DNA of 64,000 nucleotides from positions 1 to 64,000 of the forward strand of contig NZ_QQZY01000006.1 of the NCBI RefSeq assembly GCF_003351045.1, given 5' to 3'. Positions 60,326 through 64,000 of the stretch are shown here, piece by piece. The notes under the pieces were generated by a model. It searched no databases, was not told the origin of the DNA, and was given only the letters and a program-made list of their open reading frames with translations. The translations under genes and the position numbers were made by a program. Positions within the stretch are counted from its first letter, which is position 1. Every line of letters starts with the position of its first letter. Origin of the DNA: Gaiella occulta. GTDB taxonomy: Bacteria; Actinomycetota; Thermoleophilia; Gaiellales; Gaiellaceae.

Positions 60326-60422
60326 GCGAGATGTGAGCATCCCGTAAGAATTCGGTTCGGCGCACGGACAGCAGGGCATGCTGGCGGCGAGTCCATCGCC
60401 GGCGCACGGAAGGAGGTCGATC

Positions 60423-61550
60423 ATGAGCAAGCGAGCGAGCACACGGGGCACCGCGCTGCGGCGCAGGCCCGAGGTCGTGATCGCGGGCCTTGGAGCAGCG
60501 ATCGCGGCCCTGCTCGCCGGCCTCGCGCTGGGAAGCGGCGACGCGCAGGCCCAGGGGCAGGCCGCGCCGCAGAACACGGCAGAGCCGACGATCTCCGGCA
60601 CGCCGGAGATCGGCATGACGCTGACCGGCAATCGCGGCAGCTGGTCGGGCGACCCGATCACGTACGCGTACGCCTGGCTGCGCTGCGACAGTGCCGTGGC
60701 CAGCTGCACGCCGGTCGCGAACGCGACGGGCACCGGCTATCAGCTCACATCATCCGACGCGGGCTGGCGGATGGTGTTCCGCGTCACCGCCACGAACGTC
60801 GACGGGTCGACGACGAAGGCGTCGAACGCGACGGCGGTCGTCGGGTCGACGGGAGCTCCGGTCGCCACGAAGGACCCGTCCGTGTCGGGGACGCCGGCCG
60901 TCGAGCAGCGGCTGACGGCCGATCCGGGCACGTGGACAGGGCAGCAGCCGATCACGTTCACGTTCCGCTGGCTGCGCTGTGACGGGAACGGGAACAACTG
61001 CGTCGAGATCTCCGGAGCCACCGACGACCAGTACGTCGTCAAGAGCTCCGACCTCGGCCGGACGCTCCGCGTGCGCATCAGCGCCCGCAACAGCCAGGGC
61101 GAGATTGCGAAGCTGACCCCGCCGACGGCGAAGGTGGCGGCGGGCGGAGTGCCCGGGGCGATCAAGCTGCCGAACGGCGAGACGTCGATCCCGGCGACGA
61201 GCGTGCCCGCGTCCGAGCGGCTGATCGTCGCGAACGTGAGCTTCTCTCCGAGCCCGGTGCGCTCCCGCAGCACGCCGATCACGCTGCGGGTCAAGGTGGT
61301 GGACACGCGCGGATACGCGGTCCGCGACGTGCTCGTGTTCGTGCGCGCGACGCCCGTGGTGACGTCGACGCCGGTCGTCCAGAAGACCGCGGAGGACGGG
61401 TTCGTCAGCTACACCGTGCAGCCGCAGGCCGACTTCCCGATTCGCAACGGGTACAGCGTGCAGTTCTTCGTGAAGGCGTACCGCCAGGGCGACAACCCGC
61501 TCGGCGGCGTCGCCGGCTACCGGCTCGTGCAGGTGCCGACGGTGCGGTAG
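60423..61550 (+). CDS. Secreted protein with two Ig-like repeats
   Basis: 375 residues. A basic N-terminus and Ala/Leu-rich signal helix (about residues 19-42) end near AQAQGQA. Two tandem repeats follow, at about 52-140 and 150-240. Each begins (S)GTP, has LT..GTW/GSW..Q/DPIT, then WLRCD, a second Cys, D.G...R, and ends in (A)RN/TN; the Cys pair would make a disulfide. The last third is another beta-sandwich-like domain. Such repeats are frequent in Thermoleophilia in my recollection. Strong AAGGAGG before the ATG. Function unknown; surface role likely. Confidence 0.8.
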   Translation: MSKRASTRGTALRRRPEVVIAGLGAAIAALLAGLALGSGDAQAQGQAAPQNTAEPTISGTPEIGMTLTGNRGSWSGDPITYAYAWLRCDSAVASCTPVANATGTGYQLTSSDAGWRMVFRVTATNVDGSTTKASNATAVVGSTGAPVATKDPSVSGTPAVEQRLTADPGTWTGQQPITFTFRWLRCDGNGNNCVEISGATDDQYVVKSSDLGRTLRVRISARNSQGEIAKLTPPTAKVAAGGVPGAIKLPNGETSIPATSVPASERLIVANVSFSPSPVRSRSTPITLRVKVVDTRGYAVRDVLVFVRATPVVTSTPVVQKTAEDGFVSYTVQPQADFPIRNGYSVQFFVKAYRQGDNPLGGVAGYRLVQVPTVR

Positions 61551-61556
61551 CCGAGC

Positions 61557-61599
61557 GTGATCGCGTGCCCCCGGCCGCAGGTCAGGGGCACGCGATCAC
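61557..61599. terminator. Bidirectional terminator hairpin between convergent genes
   Basis: 15-bp perfect inverted repeat GTGATCGCGTGCCCC / GGGGCACGCGATCAC with a 13-nt loop, between the Ig-like gene and the SepIVA-like gene; the right arm contains the latter's TGA. It can serve both strands. Confidence 0.75.
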
Positions 61600-62108
61600 A
61601 CGTACGAGTCGTCGTCCGGGTTGATCGGGTCGATCGGCCCGATGCCTGCGATCACGGTCTCCTGGGAGCGCTCGTGCAGGCGGTCGCGGCCGCGGCGCAC
61701 CGCGACGAGGAACTTGTCGAGGTTGACCTCGAGCGTGGAGAGGATGCCGTCGGCCCAGTCCTCCATCTCCAGGCGCGTCTCGCGCGCCTGCCGCCGGGCG
61801 TCGTCGACGATGTCGGAGGCCTGGCGCTCGGCGATCTTCACGATCTCCGTCTGGGACGCCTCGCGCACGGCCTGCTCGCGCGCCTCGCCGATGAGGCGGT
61901 CGCATTCGCGCTTGGCCTCGGCCAGCATCTCCTGGCGCTCCTTGACGATCCAGCGTGCCTGCTTGATCTCCTCGGGAATGGTGGCGCGCATCTGGTCGAG
62001 GATGTCGAAGATCTCCTCGCGGTCGATACGCACCTGGTCGGTGAGGGGCACCGCCTTCGCGTTGTGCACGAGGTCGTCGAGCTTGTCGATGAGAACGAGG
62101 ACGTCCAT
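61596..62108 (-). CDS. SepIVA/DivIVA-like coiled-coil protein
   Basis: 170 residues, almost all alpha-helical. LIDKLDDLVHNAKAVPLTDQ then VRIDREEIFDILDQMRATIP, and the C-terminal LDKFLVAVRRGRDRLHE, match the ends of mycobacterial SepIVA, a DivIVA-like septation factor; the central coiled coil is shorter. In mycobacteria that gene also lies by coaD and rsmD. A role in cell-envelope or septum organisation is inferred. ATG start, 10 bp after coaD. Confidence 0.78.
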   Translation of the reverse strand: MDVLVLIDKLDDLVHNAKAVPLTDQVRIDREEIFDILDQMRATIPEEIKQARWIVKERQEMLAEAKRECDRLIGEAREQAVREASQTEIVKIAERQASDIVDDARRQARETRLEMEDWADGILSTLEVNLDKFLVAVRRGRDRLHERSQETVIAGIGPIDPINPDDDSYV

Positions 62109-62118
62109 GGCTCGAATC

Positions 62119-62634
62119 CTACTCCTGGGGGCTGAGAGGCGCGCCGGGACGACCGTCCGGGAACATCTCCCGGAAGCGGCGCGCCACGGCCTCGGGCACC
62201 AGCTCGTCCACCTTTCCCCCGAACGAGGCGATCTCCTTCACGCCGCTCGAGGAGATGAAGCTGTACTGCGGGCTCGCCATCACGTACATGGTCTCGATCT
62301 CCGGCGCGAGCAGGCGGTTGAGGTGGTTCATCTGCGCCTCCCACTCGAAGTCGGCGATCACGCGCAGGCCCTTCACCATCGTCTTCGCGTCGTGCTTGCG
62401 GGCGAAGTCGACGACGAGCTCGTGGAAGACGTCCACCTCGACGTTGTCGAGCGACGCGAGCGCCTCCTCGAGGAAGGCGACCCGGTCGTCGAGCGAGAAC
62501 ATCGTCTGCTTGTGGTGGGGATCGCGGACGACGCCGACGACGATGCGGTCGAAGATCGACGCGGCGCGGCGGATCACGTCGACATGGCCGTTCGTGACCG
62601 GGTCGTACGTCCCTGGGTAGATTGCGGTGATCAT
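62119..62634 (-). CDS. coaD: Phosphopantetheine adenylyltransferase
   Basis: Penultimate step of coenzyme A synthesis. 171 residues: AIYPGTYDPVTNGHVDVIRR (nucleotidyltransferase T/HxGH motif), KTMVKGLRVIADFEWEAQMN, and SPQYSFISSSGVKEIASFGG (ISSSxVKE). A 10-15 residue tail after the normal end. ATG overlaps the rsmD TGA. Confidence 0.96.
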   Translation of the reverse strand: MITAIYPGTYDPVTNGHVDVIRRAASIFDRIVVGVVRDPHHKQTMFSLDDRVAFLEEALASLDNVEVDVFHELVVDFARKHDAKTMVKGLRVIADFEWEAQMNHLNRLLAPEIETMYVMASPQYSFISSSGVKEIASFGGKVDELVPEAVARRFREMFPDGRPGAPLSPQE

Positions 62635-63164
62635 CGGGAGAAGAGTGTGATCCGGGCCGAACCGTAGCGGCGGCTGGTGACGAGGTGGAGGGGCAGCTCC
62701 GGCTCGACCCGCGCGGACGTCTCCACGACGAGCAGCCCGGCGGGCGCGAGCAGCGGCGGAATCGCCTCGGCAAGCGGCGCCTGGAGATCGCTCCAGGCGC
62801 CGTACGGCGGGTCCGCGAGGACGAGGTCGTAGACGCGGCCGGCCGCGCGCTCCTCGCGCAGCGCCTGGAAGGCGTCCTTGCCGAGGACGACGGCGCCGGC
62901 GAGGCGCAGCCGCGCCAGGTTGTCCTCGATGACACGGCAGGCCGCCCTGTCCGACTCGACGAAGACGCAGCGGCGGGCGCCGCGGGAGAGCGCCTCGAGG
63001 CCCATCGCGCCGGAGCCGGCGAACAGGTCGAGCACCTGGGCGCCGGCGACGGGGCCGATGAGGTTGTAGGCGGCCTCGCGTGCCCGATCGGACGTGGGGC
63101 GGGTCGCGAGCCCCTTCGGCGCGGCGATCTTCGCGCCGCGGCGCTCGCCGGCGACGATCCTCAC
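62631..63164 (-). CDS. rsmD: 16S rRNA (guanine966-N2)-methyltransferase
   Basis: 177 residues. MRIVAGERRGAKIAAPKGLA with TRPTSDRAREAAYN, SAM motif VLDLFAGSGAMGLEALSRGA and catalytic LVLADPPYG. GTG start overlaps the TGA of the toxin remnant. Confidence 0.95.
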   Translation of the reverse strand: MRIVAGERRGAKIAAPKGLATRPTSDRAREAAYNLIGPVAGAQVLDLFAGSGAMGLEALSRGARRCVFVESDRAACRVIEDNLARLRLAGAVVLGKDAFQALREERAAGRVYDLVLADPPYGAWSDLQAPLAEAIPPLLAPAGLLVVETSARVEPELPLHLVTSRRYGSARITLFSR

Positions 63165-63277
63165 GGCCCCGCACCCGGCGCGATCACGCGCAGCCAGGCC
63201 CGGACGGCCTCGCGCCCGAGCCGTCGGTCGTAGACGAGCATCGCCTCGGGAGCTATCGACAGCGCCGTCGCCAGAAG
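63161..63277 (-). pseudogene. C-terminal remnant of a VapC-like PIN toxin
   Basis: About 38 codons (LLATALSIAPEAMLVYDRRL, then GREAVRAWLRVIAPGAG) read like the last two helices and strand of a PIN toxin (YDRRL....A.......PG). The preceding about 100 codons, with the other acidic residues, are missing; upstream this frame is antitoxin out of frame. It starts inside the end of the antitoxin gene, so a deletion fused the two. Confidence 0.65.
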
Positions 63278-63540
63278 CGATCTTCGCGGCCCTCGAGCAG
63301 GATCTCCGATGCCGTCTTCGGCCCGTGCGCCTGCGCCAGGCGCGTCGGCGGGCGGAAGGGGCGGCCGGGCGCGGCTCGTCCGCTCGCGATCAGCCGCTCG
63401 AGCGGATCCTCGTCGTACGGCGCGATCACGGCCACGGGAATGCCGCCTCTCGTCCCCTCGAGCCGTTCGCCCGACTCCACGCGCCGCGAGGCGGCCGTCA
63501 GCGTGTCGCGAAGCTCCCTGATGCCGATCCGCGTGGTCAC
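63253..63540 (-). CDS. Phd/YefM-type antitoxin, orphaned
   Basis: 95 residues. RIGIRELRDTLTAASRRVES and GIPVAVIAPYDEDPLERLIA fit the Phd/YefM N-terminal DNA-binding fold, with a toxin-binding tail up to ILLEGREDR; the last about 7 residues (FWRRRCR) are out of register and stem from the toxin deletion. GTG start. Without a working toxin it would be selectively neutral or an anti-addiction factor. Confidence 0.8.
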   Translation of the reverse strand: MTTRIGIRELRDTLTAASRRVESGERLEGTRGGIPVAVIAPYDEDPLERLIASGRAAPGRPFRPPTRLAQAHGPKTASEILLEGREDRFWRRRCR

Positions 63541-63591
63541 CGGTGGTCACACCCTGCCAGACGGCGTCGCCCCCCCGCAACCCTTCCCCGC

Positions 63592-64000
63592 TCAGGAGTC
63601 TCCGAGATGGTCGGCCTCGCCGAGCAGCACGCCGACGGCGTCCGCGAGCAGCTCGGCGTCGCCGAGACGGCGCGCAGCCTCTCGTGCCCGCTCGAGCAGG
63701 TCCATGTCCTGCCGGAGCTTCGTGAAGCGCAGATCGGAGAGGCCCGACTGGCGCGCGCCGAGCAGCTGGCCCTCGCCGCGGATCTCGAGGTCGCGCTCGG
63801 CGAGCTCGAACCCGTCTGCCGACTCCACCATCGCCTCGAGCCGCTCGCGGGCGGCGTCGGTGAGCTCCTCCTTGCGGCGCGACACGAGCAGGCAGTACGA
63901 CTGCTCCGCGCCGCGCCCGACGCGGCCGCGCAGCTGGTGCAGCTGTGCGAGGCCGAAGCGGTCGGCCTCCTGCACGATCATGATCGTCGCGTTGGGCACG
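63592..64000 (-). CDS. recG: ATP-dependent DNA helicase RecG, C-terminal part (cut by window edge)
   Basis: The last 136 residues of a superfamily 2 branch-migration helicase for stalled forks. VPNATIMIVQEADRFGLAQL and HQLRGRVGRGAEQSYCLLVS are motifs V and VI; FELAERDLEIRGEGQLLGAR with SGLSDLRF is the RecG-specific TRG end. The 5' part lies beyond the window. recG-rsmD-coaD order is common, here separated from rsmD by toxin-antitoxin remains. Confidence 0.95.
   Translation of the reverse strand, partial: VPNATIMIVQEADRFGLAQLHQLRGRVGRGAEQSYCLLVSRRKEELTDAARERLEAMVESADGFELAERDLEIRGEGQLLGARQSGLSDLRFTKLRQDMDLLERAREAARRLGDAELLADAVGVLLGEADHLGDS

Overview
The window is very GC-rich bacterial chromosome. 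GTG starts, four-base ATGA/GTGA gene overlaps and start codons with no ribosome binding site are all frequent. The conserved block DUF177-rpmF-plsX-acpP-rnc-smc-ftsY-ffh-rpsP-khpA-rimM-trmD-lepB-rplS-rnhB-yraN-comM-dprA, the recG-rsmD-coaD-SepIVA-like block, an initiator tRNA with a C1-U72 mismatch, and a secreted protein with tandem GTP..W..RC(D) repeats suggest an actinobacterium, probably from a deep lineage such as Thermoleophilia (Gaiellales or Solirubrobacterales). That placement is inference; no rRNA is present.

Layout. 1-2034: an accessory edge with the 5' part of an IS256-family transposase, a probably IS-disrupted gene with a HEPN-like R-x4-H motif, and tRNA-fMet. 2081-4985: a membrane protein, then the overlapping set ppx-def-acdS (ACC deaminase). 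5047-22723: a large catabolic cluster around a TrmB-family regulator. It holds an RraA-like aldolase, a LeuC/LeuD-like hydro-lyase, a free-standing lipoyl protein with E1 alpha and beta, an M24 hydrolase, two SDR dehydrogenases, a complete CUT1 ABC importer, an aldehyde dehydrogenase, an AceE-like homodimeric E1 and an UxuA-like dehydratase. 22725-34839: CBS protein, glutamate dehydrogenase, tRNA-Leu(UAA), DUF3105, rmuC, trxB, nth and addAB. 34985-41999: a small zinc protein, an isocitrate/isopropylmalate-type dehydrogenase, an HD-GYP protein, three-subunit transhydrogenase, an OCD/mu-crystallin enzyme and a DAO-type oxidoreductase. 41996-60313: the long minus-strand housekeeping block (DNA uptake, RNase HII, translation, SRP, SMC, fatty acid synthesis), interrupted between ftsY and smc by vapBC and a chimeric sigma-factor remnant. 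60423-64000: an Ig-like secreted protein, the SepIVA-like protein, coaD, rsmD, an antitoxin with a decayed toxin, and the end of recG.

Most notable result. Three promoters in the catabolic cluster (before the leuC-like gene, before the sugar-binding protein, and between the divergent SDR and trmB) share an operator of the form ACT-N8-AGTA(A/G) at a fixed position in the -35/-10 spacer. A fourth, strong promoter inside the end of the leuD-like gene carries a variant. This defines a likely local TrmB regulon linking a carbohydrate-type importer to an unusual set of 2-oxoacid and hydro-lyase enzymes whose substrate I cannot name. A second recurring signal is a -10 hexamer TANNNT placed 6-9 nt before start codons, pointing to widespread leaderless transcription. 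No intergenic stretch exceeds about 300 bp.
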